From: Microstegium vimineum
Lineage: Eukaryota; Streptophyta; Magnoliopsida; Poales; Poaceae
Direction: 5' to 3'
NCBI GenBank assembly: GCA_022036555.1
Contig: CM039133.1
Coordinates: 8,339,894-8,403,893 of the forward strand
Length of the DNA stretch: 64,000 bases
Part shown: in pieces, positions 1 to 10,250 of the stretch
How positions within the stretch are numbered: the first letter of the stretch is position 1
Layout: the number at the start of each line of letters is the position of its first letter
Notes under the pieces: model-generated
The model's input: the letters and a program-made list of their open reading frames with translations, nothing else
What the model was told of the DNA's origin: nothing
The model's database searches: none
Position numbers and translations under genes: made by a program

Positions 1-106
1 ATCTAGCATAATGTTGCTTGGCTTGATGTCACGGTGCACGACACATTTCTGGCATTCCTGATGAAGGTACAGAAGTGCTGAACCAACTCCAAGCACCATC
101 TCATGC

Positions 107-206
107 CTATATATATAAAAAACATAACAGAGACAAAGTCAAACAAACAAAAAAAAAGCACTTCGTTCTGAGAGATATAAATGAGTACGTAGTGTTCTAT
201 ATCTAC
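107..206 (-). other. Intron within the kinase domain of the receptor pseudogene
   Basis: On the minus strand the exon ends ...CGGATCAG then GTAGATAT, and the next exon begins after ...ATATAG with GCATGAGATGG. Joining them completes an Arg codon and continues the kinase reading frame (PWRI-R-HEMVLGVGSALLYLHQ). The phase and GT-AG borders fit; the borders are inferred from sequence only. Confidence 0.75.
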
Positions 207-1159
207 CTGATCCGCCATGGCAATACTTCTTTGGGGTTGTGAATATGAGTATCAAGACTTCCGTTGGGCATAAGTTCATACACAAGCAAGAGCTTTTCAC
301 CAGCATGGCACCAACCGATGAGCTCCACGAGGTTGCGGTGCCTCAGCCGGCTTATGATCTTCACCTCGGACTCGAATTCCTTCCTACCATGATTGGAGTT
401 CTTAGAAACCCTTTTTATAGCGACATGAAGATCCATATCCTTTAAGTAACCATGGTACACTGATCCAAAACCGCCTTCTCCAAGTTTCTCCTCTGGGGAG
501 AAATTCCTGGTGGCGACAGCCAGATCTCTGTAGTGAAACCGTTTGGGCCCTGCGCCTTTCTCATACTCCTCTTCTTGTGGGGGCTCACCGTCGAACATAG
601 CGCCTAATTCCTGTTCCGGTGCACTAGCCTTTCTCCTATGTCGCCGCCAAAAGAGTGCTGCCAAGATGCCCAAGGCGACGGCAGCAGCCAATGAACCCAG
701 AGTTGCTCCGGCTATGAGCCTTCCGTCGATGCCGTGAGGAGGCGACGTAGCTTTCGCATCAATCAATAAACATGAACATGCAGACAACAGATGTTCCAAA
801 ATTATTAGGTTTATTATTTGTTTGTGTGGGACACGGAATATACATAGAGAGAGAGAGATTATCAGTAGTCAGCTATAAAATAAGTTCTCTAATCTCGCCT
901 CCATTTACGATAGTTTTATATATTAATTTACGATAAAGTGAATGCATATTTACGATAATTGTTTTACTATAACCCATGGACATATTTACTATAATATTAC
1001 AGTAAACCATATAGTAAAGAGTTACCATAATCTAGTAAATTAATATAGTAATTATCGTAACTCAAAGTGGCTATAGAATAAGTTGTTCTACAGCTAGCTA
1101 AATACTATTAACATCCAAACATCTAAATAGTATGCTAACCTTGTTGTTGTGGAGTCGTC

Positions 1160-1295
1160 GTCTTCACCGGTGGCGGTGGTGGTTGGGGCTCCGGTGAAGG
1201 TGGTGGAAGCATGATGCCCAGGTCACTGTCTTCACCGGTGGCGGTGGTGGTTGGGGCTCCGGTGAAGGTGGTGGAAGCATGATGCCCAGGTCACT
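1160..1295. repeat. Perfect 68-bp tandem duplication in the Pro-rich linker
   Basis: Two adjacent copies, 1160-1227 and 1228-1295, each starting gtcttcaccggtggcggtgg. Because 68 is not divisible by 3, the duplication shifts the receptor reading frame between the DUF26 end and the TM exon. The copies look identical by eye, so the event is likely recent. Confidence 0.95.
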
Positions 1296-1409
1296 CCCGA
1301 TCTGGTACTCCACGTAGCAGCTGTAGCCTTTTACGACGCCATAGGTATTGTTTGAGAACCTCGACCCGTGAGGCACCTGGTGCACTCGCTTGCACTACTA
1401 CAGAAACGG

Positions 1410-1670
1410 CAATCACTGTCGGCCTATCACTACCGGTTTTGTTTGGACCGGCAGTGATGTCTCTTCACTGGCGGTTCATCCTCTGACAGACCCCCAATTA
1501 TTGGGGGCAGGGGCTGAACCGGCAGTAAAACACCACATCACTGCCGGTTCGTAGCTTGAATCGGCAGTGATGCCTCTCGGCCCTATCACTGCCGGTTTAA
1601 GCCACCAACCGGCAGTGACGTGGTGTTTCACTGCCGGTTCGTAGCTGGAACCGGCAGTGATGTTGGGTAC
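1410..1670. repeat. Subterminal repeat array, left end of CACTA-1
   Basis: Multiple copies of a CACTGCCGGTT(C/T) core in both orientations, for example around 1536, 1590, 1630 and 1650. Sequences of this kind near CACTA ends are known binding sites of the TNP1-type accessory protein. Confidence 0.8.
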
Positions 1671-2382
1671 AGTATAAAGCACGCGATCTCCTCTCTCTCC
1701 TCTGCCCAACAGTACAGAACAGTGCTCGGAGCTCCCTCTCTCTATTGTTGTGGCTGGTGGATTTCTTGATCTTCATTTTTGGCTCCTCTTCACTCTTGGA
1801 TACTCATATCTTCTTGCTCTTGGTTAGTAACAAGCATAATTCTTTAGAATTGTTGGTTTAGATTGTTTTTATGTGTAAATCTATAGTTTAGATCTATGCT
1901 AGTTTTCATGATCAAGAAGAGAGATGTTGCAATTTGTGTCAATTTTTTTTTACCTTTTAGATCCAAAAGTATTTAGAAAAATTGTAGCACTTTGTTTTTA
2001 TTAGCAAATTATTGTATAATCATTGAGTAGCTAGGTTCGAAAGATTCGTCCCAAAAATTATGGATAAAAATTGTAATTAGTTATATTTATTACTTACATT
2101 TAATACTCCATGCATGTATTAAAGATTTGATGGGATGTGGAATAGATTCGGTATTTATTACTTACATTTAATACTCCATGCATGCATGTATTAATACTTA
2201 CATTTAATACTCCATGTCTGCATTTAATACTCACATTTAATACTCCATGCATCCACCTATTTTGTTGTCTCACTTTTTATAGCGCGGCCAAATTCAAATT
2301 ATAAAAAAAAATATTGTTCAAAAATGCTCCTATTAATATGTTCCTATGTTTTCTCTGCTCTGTCCATTTTATCGGTGCAGAC

Positions 2383-3960
2383 ATGGCTCGAGGGTGGATA
2401 TACGATTTGTCACATACAGACCCACGATACTTGACGGGCATCGACGATTTCATCAAGCGATCTAGAGTCAATGCTGGGGACTCACATCTTGTATATTGTC
2501 CATGCAAAGACTGCAAGAATACGAGAAAATGGGGCGACGTAGAACATATACGTTTGCACTTGATCAAAGGGGGTTCATGAGAAACTACACGATTTGGACT
2601 TTGCATGGGGAGGTTGGTCAAAATGCTAATGATGATGTGTCCATGCCTAGTGTATCCCTGAATGCATTATTGCCTGTTCATGAGTACACAGAACATGTTC
2701 CTACCAATGATGATGTGTTTATGAATACATTAGCTGACAACACTGAGAAAAATGATGGGATTTCACAGCTTCTACATGATGTGCATGGGGATTTCTTAGT
2801 GCTTCACAGTTGAAAAAACTGGAGATGATGAGAAAGGATGCAAAAAACATCATTGTTTCCGTGCTGCTCAATAAGCAAACTGGAAGCCAACATCATGTTA
2901 TTGGAGTTCAAATCAACGAATGGGTTGAGTGATAAAGGCTTCGATAACTTGTTAGTTATACTACATAAACTATTCCCGGAGACCGAGTTAGTAGAAAAGA
3001 CTTACCTTACGAAGCAAAGGATTTTCCCAATTGGCCTCGAGGTTGAGAAAATCCACGTGTTTCAACGACTGCATATTTTACCGTGGAGAGAAATACAAAG
3101 AATTGGATGCATGTCCCAAGTGTAAAACTCCCCGATACAAGGGACATCAAATGATGGAAGTAAGACCAGAGGAGGGCCAGTAAAGTCCGTATGGTATTTT
3201 CCTATAGCTCCATGAGTGCATAGGTTGTTTGCAAATGAGAAGTCAACCAAGTTGTTGCGTTGGCACGGCGAAGAGTGAAAGAAAGATTCAATGATGAGAC
3301 ACCCCGGCGATGGGTCGGACTGGAGGACTATCAACACTATGTTCTATAAGAACATCGGTGGAGAGGTAAGGCATCTGTGGTTTGCTTTGAGCACGGATGG
3401 GATGAACCCGTTTGACTAGGTGAGAACCAATCATAGCACTTGGCCATTGACGCTATGTATATACAACCTTCCACCCTGGCTTTATATGAAACGGGCATAC
3501 GTCCAGATGTCATTACTAATCCAAGGACCAAGACAACCTGATAATGATATTGATGTGCTTCTACAACCAGTGATCGATGAACTACTACAGATGTGGGAGA
3601 CGGATGTGAAGGATGTCTGGGATGAGTACAAAAAAGAACATGTCACGGTAAAGGTTGTACTTATCGCTACAATCACCGACCTACTAGGGCGAGGTTCCTT
3701 GTCTGGAGAGAAGACAAAAGGATACACTGGGTGTGTCGAGTGCTTGGACGAGACTGATGCTACACATCTACCAGAAAACAGGAAGATGGTCTATATGGGA
3801 CACCGTAGGTTCCTACGTCGTGATCACCCTTACCGTAGGAATACAAAAGATTTTAATGGGACTACTGAGAAACGTGGACCTCCAAAGTATCGAGACGGGA
3901 AACAGCTGCTTCAACAATTAAGCAAACTCACAAATGTTGTCCTTGGGAAGGAGGAACTCA
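2383..3960 (+). pseudogene. TNP2-like CACTA transposase, frameshifted and internally deleted
   Basis: ATG at 2383 begins MARGWIYDLSHTDPRYLTGI, the transposase-associated N-terminal domain, with a CPCKDCKN zinc-binding motif. The frame shifts near 2570 at a G-run, then continues FMRNYTIWTLHGE. Further pieces appear in changing frames: FKSTNGLSDKGFDNLL and IGLEVEKIH (about 2900-3060), FALSTDGMNPF (about 3380-3415), then a long TNP2 core stretch from 3420 with HSTWPLTLCIYNLPPWLYMK and the GCVEC cysteine pair near 3735. The TNP2 sequence ends near 3957 and runs directly into unrelated second-ORF sequence, so the transposase C-terminus is missing. The protein would normally cut and paste the element by binding its ends; this copy cannot be active. 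Confidence 0.85.
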
Positions 3961-5135
3961 CAAATGGCAGTAGCTGTGGCTCAACCCCTATGTCTGACGA
4001 CGAAGAGGTCAATGCTCCTCATCCGGTGGACGACATCACAGAACCTGTGAATGTCAGGTCGTACATCCGTGAATGTCAGCAGTGGACCAAAGACAAGGTG
4101 GCGGTCGGGCAAGCATTTCCTAGAGGAGAGAACGTCATTCATGGCAAGCCAGTGTCACTCGGGTATGCCAGGGTCAGCATTGATAAGATCTTGGATAAGA
4201 AGTACAATAAGATACATATTGATTTCCCAGTGGAGGAAGAAAGGCCGCGTCTAGTTCACAACTTGGGCACTCATGTCGCCTGGCGCAAACGCTTCATCAA
4301 GCTAGACGAGCAGCAATCCTCGGAAGATGAGGATGACAGTGAATCATCTCGGTCCCCTCTGCGAAGAGGTTTCTCTCCTCGTTAAGATCCACCGACACCT
4401 CCTCCACCACCAAAGGAGAAGACTCTTTCTCCACCGCCAAAGGAGAAGACTCCTCATCCTCCTCCTCCTCCACCAGCTTCAAAGTCCTCAGGACTGGGAT
4501 CTCGATGGCCTAGGTCTAGATCAGGTTCAACTTCGCAACAGAGGAGGTCATCAGCTTCGGTTGGTAAAGATCCCAAGATGACTAGTAAAAGGCAGAAGCT
4601 AGCGCCGACTGAGGACAAAATTCTACGAGCTCAGATTGCAGAAAAGGCCGTCAAACTTGCCTTGTATGCACGATTGGCTTATATACCTGAGAAACAAAGC
4701 GAATTTGAAAGGCAAAGCAAAAATCCGAGTAATCAAGAAAGATATAGAGAAATACACACATTACAGCAGCTAGAGATACAAACCTTGGCCGCGGACCTAA
4801 ACATAAGCATGAAGGATGCCGAGAATCTCTATTTTGGAAAAACCGAATTTGAAAACACCAAAGTTATATACAAGTTTGAACTAGGCAAGACTATGGTCGC
4901 CAGCGAAGAAGAGTATAGAAAATTGCCAACAAATATGCGACAGTTGCATGATTATTACATCATAGACAGTAATAGCAGCGAAGACAAGATAGCAACCTTT
5001 GAAGTATGCATCCCTTCCTATTTACATTTTAATCGTCCTGAAGAAGTTGTGCATACTATTTATTATGAAGACCTCTTTCAACTCTTTCAACGACGCTCGG
5101 TGGATGTGCAGATTATGATGTTATGGACTCTGTAA
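3961..5135 (+). pseudogene. Second CACTA ORF, N-terminal and middle part (with one nonsense codon)
   Basis: In one frame from about 3961 to 5135, interrupted only by TAA at 4383-4385. Visible parts: an acidic start (MSDDEEVNAP), a folded-looking region YIRECQQWTKDKVAVGQAFP, an acidic and Ser-rich segment, a Pro-rich stretch (KEKTLSPPPKEKTPHPPPPP), then a charged region KRQKLAPTEDKILRAQIAEK. Such proteins precede a Ulp1-like domain in many grass CACTA elements. The exact function is unknown; a DNA-binding or accessory role is inference. The 3' end near 5130 has a likely splice donor (CTGTAAGT) leading to downstream exons. It is fused without a gap to the truncated transposase upstream, which suggests an internal deletion of the parent element. 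Confidence 0.65.
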
Positions 5136-5210
5136 GTACCATACCCTAACAACGTTATAATAAACTACGTGATCTGCATTAGAATATATCCATGCATGTT
5201 TATTTTATAG

Positions 5211-6120
5211 GTCTATAGCAAAAAATTTCCTCCAAAAACGAAATAGCATTTTTGACTTCTTGGACCCCATCTTGGTAAATGAGACAACATGCAAAGCCGG
5301 TCTCCAAGATCCGTATGTCTCACCAAGTTTGAAGATAGAGTTTGAAAGAATATTCTCAGTCGGCAAAACAAACGCACTGCTAACCTACAATTGTGAGTAT
5401 GTGTTCTCGACCCTTAATTATGTGTTTTTTTTCTTGATATATCATTCAATAACATGAGCTTTGTGATTGCAGCAACCATTACGTCCTCGTAGATATGTCT
5501 TAAAAATTCAACTATCGAGGTGTGGGACTCAAAAAAGAAACCATTTGAACTTATCGAACCCCTAGTCAAAGTGCTAAATATGTAAGTAAACCCAATATAA
5601 CCACACTTTTCAATCACATATGATATTGTAATTAATGTCCTCAGCCTTCACACTTCATTTACATTGTCACATAGAATGAAGGCGTTACCTGATTGGAGAA
5701 ATGTGGAGCCTAAGCTGCAAAAGAAATGGAGAGCTCCATTCAAAGTGGAGTATATGAAGAAGGTCAAACACCTAGATCAACCAATGGGGAACAACGAGTG
5801 CGGGTTCTATGTGATGTGGGCAATGCTTGCCTACTTTGGCGCAAAACTAGGGATAGGAGATGGTATGGTACGTACGCGTCGCATTTTAATTCTATTGTTT
5901 TGTCTTACGTATGTGCATCTCAATATCATCTTGTATCAATTTACAGCGCAAAGATCAGGGCCACAACAGGTTGGTAGATTTTAAGATAAGAGGATTTCAA
6001 GAGGAGATAGCATCTCTTATTCTGAACGAGATAGTGTATAGAAAAGGATATCTGTCCATTGTGCAGAGTAAGGATTTCAAGAAGATCTACGGAAAAGACC
6101 GCCTCGAAAGTCTATTGTAA
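5211..6120 (+). pseudogene. Ulp1-like (C48) cysteine-protease domain exons of CACTA-1
   Basis: Several likely exons continue the second ORF. Exon about 5211-5392 reads KNFLQKRNSIFDFLDPILVN. A segment near 5472-5580 holds HYVLVD (candidate catalytic His) and, after a frame change, VWDSKKKPFEL (candidate Asp). The exon about 5664-5867 holds QPMGNNECGFYVMWAM, matching the oxyanion Gln and catalytic Cys of the Ulp1/SENP family. A GT-AG intron at 5868-5946 leads to the last exon, ending ...KDRLESLL with TAA at 6118-6120. So the His-Asp-Cys triad is recognisable but the reading frame is broken. Family knowledge: Ulp1 proteases remove SUMO; the role in transposons is not established. Confidence 0.65.
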
Positions 6121-6344
6121 TGCGATATTTAATTCGATACTTTAAGTTTTGTTTGGATGTTTTGTAATAATTATTATAAATGTGTGATGGGTTTGTATTG
6201 TCGCTAGTCCACAACCACCTTCAATTCACATCGATATCAAATGGATCGATAGCAAACACCTCCACAATCTCCCTCCCCACCACCTCTACCCTAAACCCCA
6301 AATGAAAATTAAACAATTAATAAAATGCAATTTTAAAAAATAAT

Positions 6345-6500
6345 ATCACTGTCGGTTCAATTAAAACCGAAGGTGATGGCTCAAGCATCACTGTCGGTTC
6401 GTGTTACCAACCGGCAGTGATGACTGATGGGTTGGTCTCATCACTGTCGAATTGTCAGTGCCGGTTCAAAAACCATTACTGAAGGGGGGTTTTGAACCGA
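6345..6500. repeat. Subterminal repeat array, right end of CACTA-1
   Basis: Several ATCACTGTCGGTTC / ACCGGCAGTGATG variants in both orientations, matching the left array. They are less regular than on the left, as expected for a diverged copy. Confidence 0.75.
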
Positions 6501-6529
6501 CACTATTTGCCGTTTCTGTAGTAGTGTTG

Positions 6530-7154
6530 CGTTGAGGTCCGTTGTGCACTGCACGAACCCATACATCAGCTAGGGGCTGCCATCTGAATCTTTGAACACC
6601 TCGCTCCGATTGGCCAGCCGTAGTGCCGAACCGGATACCTCTCCCATGAGCCGGCTCATTAGCGTCAACCTCGTGGCGTTCATGCCTACCATGTCGGCGA
6701 CATAATAATCTGACCACGAATAGAACGACACGCCAAGATCGGCGACAGATACGTTGGAGTACCTGAGGACGCAGGCGTCGTAGCAGGCCTTCATCTCCCG
6801 GCTGTACGGGCATGTCTGCTGCACCCCAGCGGTGGCGGCACGAACGCAGTTCTGGCACTGATCCCAGCTGCGGTCGGCATAGCACATGATGAGCCCAAAC
6901 ACAGCGTCCGGTGGCTTTCCTGCCTTGCTCACATTAAACCCCTGGTTGTCTATGGCGCCCTCCTGGAGACCACCCATCAGCTTCACGAGGTTCACCTGGT
7001 ACGAGCTCGCAATGCTGTAGTTGCCCGTCGTCGAGCAGTAGGGCCAAGCAGCTGTGTAGTTCTGGCCGCTAACAGCTACCAGCGCTGTTCTGGCGAACAA
7101 TGAGATGATCGCCGTGAAAAGGGCGACCAAGAAGAAGCGCCGCCGTGGAGGCAT
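6530..7154 (-). pseudogene. 5' part: signal peptide, first DUF26 (Gnk2) domain and start of the second
   Basis: Begins MPPRRRFFLVALFTAIISLF, a basic then hydrophobic N-terminus typical of a secretory signal peptide (residues about 1-30). DUF26 domain 1 follows, with the diagnostic C-X8-C-X2-C motif CYADRSWDQCQNC (about residues 111-123) and many N-glycosylation sequons. After ...VFKDSDGSP the frame meets TAG, then continues in frame as LMYGFVQCTTDLNA, so the stop is a single nonsense change. The fragment ends at the TSD of the CACTA element, four residues short of completing the second C-X8-C-X2-C motif. In the family, DUF26 domains are extracellular; some bind carbohydrates. The ATG is the first in the frame and directly precedes the signal peptide. 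Confidence 0.88.
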
Positions 7155-7428
7155 GGTACGTCGACGTCGTTGTTGCTTGTCGGTGCCAACGGTGATCTCG
7201 ACTCTTACTTAGGTTGTGCGTGCAGTGGGGGAGGCTTCATACAATCTAGCTAACTTTATCATATATCGATCGATCGATCGACATTGTTATGAGTGGCCTG
7301 CAATCTTAAAGTACGTCAGTGGCCGTCTCTCGTTCGTCGTTCCTGCAGGCCGGTTTTGAGTCGTACTCAACGATCGGCGGGTCTCTGTCTCCACTTGCGC
7401 AGAGTGACACAACACAAATGTGAGTTCG

Positions 7429-7459
<31 letters not shown>

Positions 7460-8470
7460 GCGAACTGCTGGCGAACGGATCATCAACAGAGACTTTATCA
7501 AACATCGACTCTGATGTTACATTATTGCTACTAGTATATTTGTCCGTGTTAACGCTACGTGTTATCTAAAATTAATTTTATCAAATTTGAAGTAATTATT
7601 AAGATTTAGTCAAAAGCATAATGTTGTGGCACCAAAAAAATTTTAGAGCAATGCAAGTTCAAAAGGCATAGATGTGATTTACTTACTATAGTAAGATGCA
7701 AGGTCGAATTACTGAACAAAGCACTAAGGACACCAATCCTGGTCATGATTACCTGCTTTGAACAGGTACAACAAGAACTATTTCTCCAAATGCATTAAGG
7801 AAGACTCCTGACTATTGCATATTACTGAATATTTAGCCTAATAGTAGATCCAGGCTTCTTAAAAGCTTAGTGATTTATTTATAAGAGACCAAATAGTACT
7901 GAATTACTGAACAAGTCACTCGATAGTAATATATTTTAAGTCCATATCTGAACTTATCTAGTTGCAGTTTTCAACTACAAAGTATATTGGTTTGGTTTAA
8001 AAATTACAGTTGCTTAGATTATTTACTATCATTGATTCATTGTCCAGTTCAATATATATATAACCTCAGTACAGTAGCTTAGATTATTTTCTATCATTAT
8101 CCAGTTCAACACAGTCCTTTTAATATTGCACACTAAGCTTAACAGAAAGAACGGAAGGAATAGAAAATAAAATTTGATCTGGATACCAAAGGACATCCTA
8201 TATGAGGTAATGTTAACACCAACACAAAGATTGGAGCTCACTCAGAGTGCTACTGGGCTACACATCAGTTGCTGGTAAACATTAATTATGTGGATATCTA
8301 ATTAGGCAATGTGACCATGGAATCACCAACTCACAGTAGCATAGAAGGGAACTAAAGAGCAAGATAATTACATATTTTTAGCACATTGATATGAGTTCAT
8401 GCAGCAAGCAAATACCTCAATCAAGAATTCCATATGATGAATGAAAGTGATCTCTGACTGCTTACCTTTG
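7155..8470. other. Intergenic, AT-rich; probable promoter side of the receptor pseudogene
   Basis: No supported ORF. It contains an ATCG microsatellite (about 7265-7281) and an (AT)n tract at 7431-7459. The rest is AT-rich without recognisable genes. Core promoter elements of the receptor gene should lie just above 7155 on the minus strand, but I see no decisive TATA motif. Confidence 0.6.
7431..7459. repeat. (AT)n microsatellite
   Basis: Uninterrupted AT dinucleotide run of about 29 bases. Confidence 0.95.
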
Positions 8471-8479
8471 TCCAGATGC

Positions 8480-9120
8480 AAATCGATGGCGTCCAAGTCC
8501 ATCTCGTCTATGTGTATACTGAGGACGTGCAAGAGGAGGCTGGACACCGCCCACACCTGTTGCCCGTGTGCACGCCTACACTCGACCAGACGCTCCTCAA
8601 TTACCACGCCACTGTGAACGCCACGGCCCACGCCGCAATCCTCGTCGAAGAGGGAGGTGGCGATGCCAAGCAGCACCTTGGAGAGGAGCGACGCATGCCT
8701 AGTCTCAAACGCGAGGGTGCGAAACCCCATTGATGGACACAGTGATGACACAACTCTCGGTGACACGCACGGCGAGACAGAGCGCGGACGACGGTGCCCA
8801 GCGAGTTGACATGGAGCAGGAGCGCGCCGCCGCCATCGCTGGAGCAGGCGCAGTGCAGGCCCGTGGCAACGAATGCCCCCACCCCGCCTAGAGGCCGCGG
8901 GCCTGACTGTGCGCTTGCCTGAAGGCCGAAGCTAGGTGGCGCTGCCGGCTCCGCGCGCCTTCCTAGAGGCCGCGAGCCTGTCTGCGCCCCCGGGCAAGGC
9001 TGTTCGGTTGGCCGCGCCCCTGCCCGGAGGCCGCGCCTCCGGCTGGAGGAGACGGCGCTAGCAACGCCCCTGTTTGGAGTCTGCACCTCCGGTCTCGTTG
9101 TACGAGCGAAGGAAAACGCA
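8480..9120. other. GC-rich island without a recognisable gene
   Basis: Composition rises sharply against the AT-rich flanks. Degenerate direct repeats of a GAGGCCGCG(G/A)GCCTG-like unit occur near 8890-9040. Minus-strand frames are open for 130-160 codons but are low-complexity (Arg/Ala/Pro-rich) and match no family I know. It could be a captured exon or the GC-rich end of an old transposon. Confidence 0.4.
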
Positions 9121-9250
9121 CGCCGTCACAACACCTGAGTTTCTCACGCTAAACCGACAGCGTGGTTTTTTTTTTTCGGGTCCCTCACGCTAAACCAGCG
9201 ACAGGGCAAGTGGGATTTTTTCGCGAGTCACGTGAGTGGGATCGGCGTGG

Positions 9251-9352
9251 TTTTTTTTTCACGAGGCACGCAAGTGGGATTCGATACCTAAAGCAGGATC
9301 AACATTGTTTTTTTTTCGCGAGGCACGCGAGTGAGATTCGATCCCTGAAGTT
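9251..9352. repeat. Degenerate direct repeat, T-run plus CGAGGCACGC unit
   Basis: Two diverged copies, near 9251 and 9307, of a T9 run followed by C(A/G)CGAGGCACGC(A/G)AGTG and GATTCGAT. A weaker third relative lies near 9215. The element class is unknown. Confidence 0.65.
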
Positions 9353-9699
9353 GTATGTGGGTGGTGCAGGAGGAGGGTGGGAGCCTGGTTGCAGTGGCGG
9401 ACCTAGGATGGGTATGCGTTGCCAAAAAAATTTTATCGAATTCGATAAAATCATACGCTAATTTGACAAAAATCATATTCTAAAACCATATAAATTGTTC
9501 AAATTGTTCAAATCAAATACAAAATACTTCAAAATGTAGCCATAGAAGAAACTTACAATATTATTTGTTGATCCGTCGTTTTGTCAATGACATGAATGTC
9601 TCAATTGTATCATCTTTGCTTCTCTTCATAATTTAACAATTCAAAAAAAATACTTTATCAATTACTAAAGCTCACATCCGATAATATAGAATAAGTTTA

Positions 9700-10250
9700 G
9701 AACTTACGGTTAGTGGACCAAGCGCGAGATCGTCGGAGAGTCAGAGCAGTTCGGTGCACTGCGTTGCCCTTGGCCGGGCAGCCGGCGTCTAGTGTCTAGG
9801 GCTGGTGATTGAAGTGGTGACTGCAGACTGCCCCGTGTGACCGGCCGGCCGTGCAGGTCGTGACGTCCAGGACTGGGGATCTGCGCCTGGCGGCTGGCGG
9901 TAGGAGGGGCCGGCGTCGCACCGTAATCCGTGTGCAGGGCGTGCGCCGTGCGGCCGTGCCCGACGCCCGAGCCCGTCCGGCCGTGCCCCGTCCCGTCGTC
10001 CCCGTCGAAGCGCGTGCAAGGCGATGCCAACCGATTGGCCGTCCGCTCCAATCACGCGCTTGCAAGGCGGAAACTGTACGATACGGAAGGCCAACAACCA
10101 ATACGGAAGGCCAACAACCAATCACACGTGAGGAAGCCCAAGCAATCGGCTGCGCAGGGTGGGCTGCTGCGTACCATGTGGGTCCGCCCCTTCCTGGTTG
10201 TGGGGTTAGGTGAGATCAGGCTTCCCACTCTAAAAAAAAGATTTTAATTA
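9700..10250. other. Second GC-rich island, no supported gene
   Basis: GC-rich with overlapping open frames on both strands, all Arg/Pro/Ala-rich, which points to composition rather than coding. It includes a tandem 20-bp duplication near 10079-10118 (unit atacggaaggccaacaacca). Possible remnant of a captured gene or CpG-rich transposon end. Confidence 0.4.

Larger units (their letters stand above)
1..1392 (-). pseudogene. 3' part: end of DUF26-2, Pro-rich linker, TM helix and kinase N-lobe
   Basis: From 1392 the minus strand resumes with SECTRCLT, completing the C-X8-C-X2-C motif broken by the transposon, then loses frame before the conserved NNTYGVVKGYSCYVEYQIG end of DUF26-2. A Pro-rich linker (PPPSPEPQPPPPPVKT) leads to a likely donor at 1139/1140. 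After a probable intron (751-1139) the next exon has a TM helix (LIAGATLGSLAAAVALGILA) and RRHRRK stop-transfer. Kinase features: GEGGFGSVY glycine loop, Lys in HVAIKRVS, Glu in FESEVKIISRL. A second GT-AG intron (107-206) splits an Arg codon, and exon 1-106 continues through HRDIKPSN, the catalytic loop. The acidic EEEYEKGAGPKRF juxtamembrane and the N-lobe read like L-type lectin receptor kinases. Confidence 0.86.
1393..6526 (+). mobile_element. CACTA (En/Spm) transposon with perfect 20-bp TIRs and TSD TTG
   Basis: Starts CACTACTACAGAAACGGCAA at 1393 and ends with its exact reverse complement at 6507-6526. It is flanked by the 3-bp target duplication TTG (1390-1392 and 6527-6529), the CACTA hallmark. 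Subterminal zones (about 1410-1670 and 6345-6500) carry many direct and inverted copies of an ACTGCCGGTTC-like motif, the expected transposase binding sites. Inside lie a decayed TNP2-type transposase and a spliced Ulp1-like ORF on the plus strand. At 5134 bp it is short for an autonomous grass CACTA, and its transposase is broken, so it is probably non-autonomous but could be mobilised in trans. Confidence 0.95.
1..7154 (-). pseudogene. Chimeric DUF26 ectodomain / LecRK-type receptor kinase, broken by a CACTA insertion
   Basis: Whole locus, read on the minus strand from ATG at 7154 to the window edge; the kinase C-terminus lies outside. Order seen: signal peptide, DUF26/Gnk2 domain 1, part of DUF26 domain 2, Pro-rich linker, transmembrane helix, juxtamembrane segment, kinase N-lobe through HRDIKPSN. 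Family knowledge: such receptors sit in the plasma membrane and signal through a cytosolic Ser/Thr kinase. Lesions seen: an in-frame TAG at 6566-6568, a CACTA element at 1393-6526 inside domain 2, loss of reading frame with a deletion soon after the second Cys motif, and a 68-bp tandem duplication (not a multiple of 3) in the linker. The kinase resembles L-type lectin receptor kinases more than ordinary cysteine-rich kinases, so the locus looks like a domain-shuffled receptor. Non-functional as it stands; the kinase part could still be transcribed. Confidence 0.85.

Noticed and set aside
8368..9086. Minus-strand frames of 132-161 codons
   Set aside because: Low-complexity, GC-driven, and no family match; not enough to call a gene.
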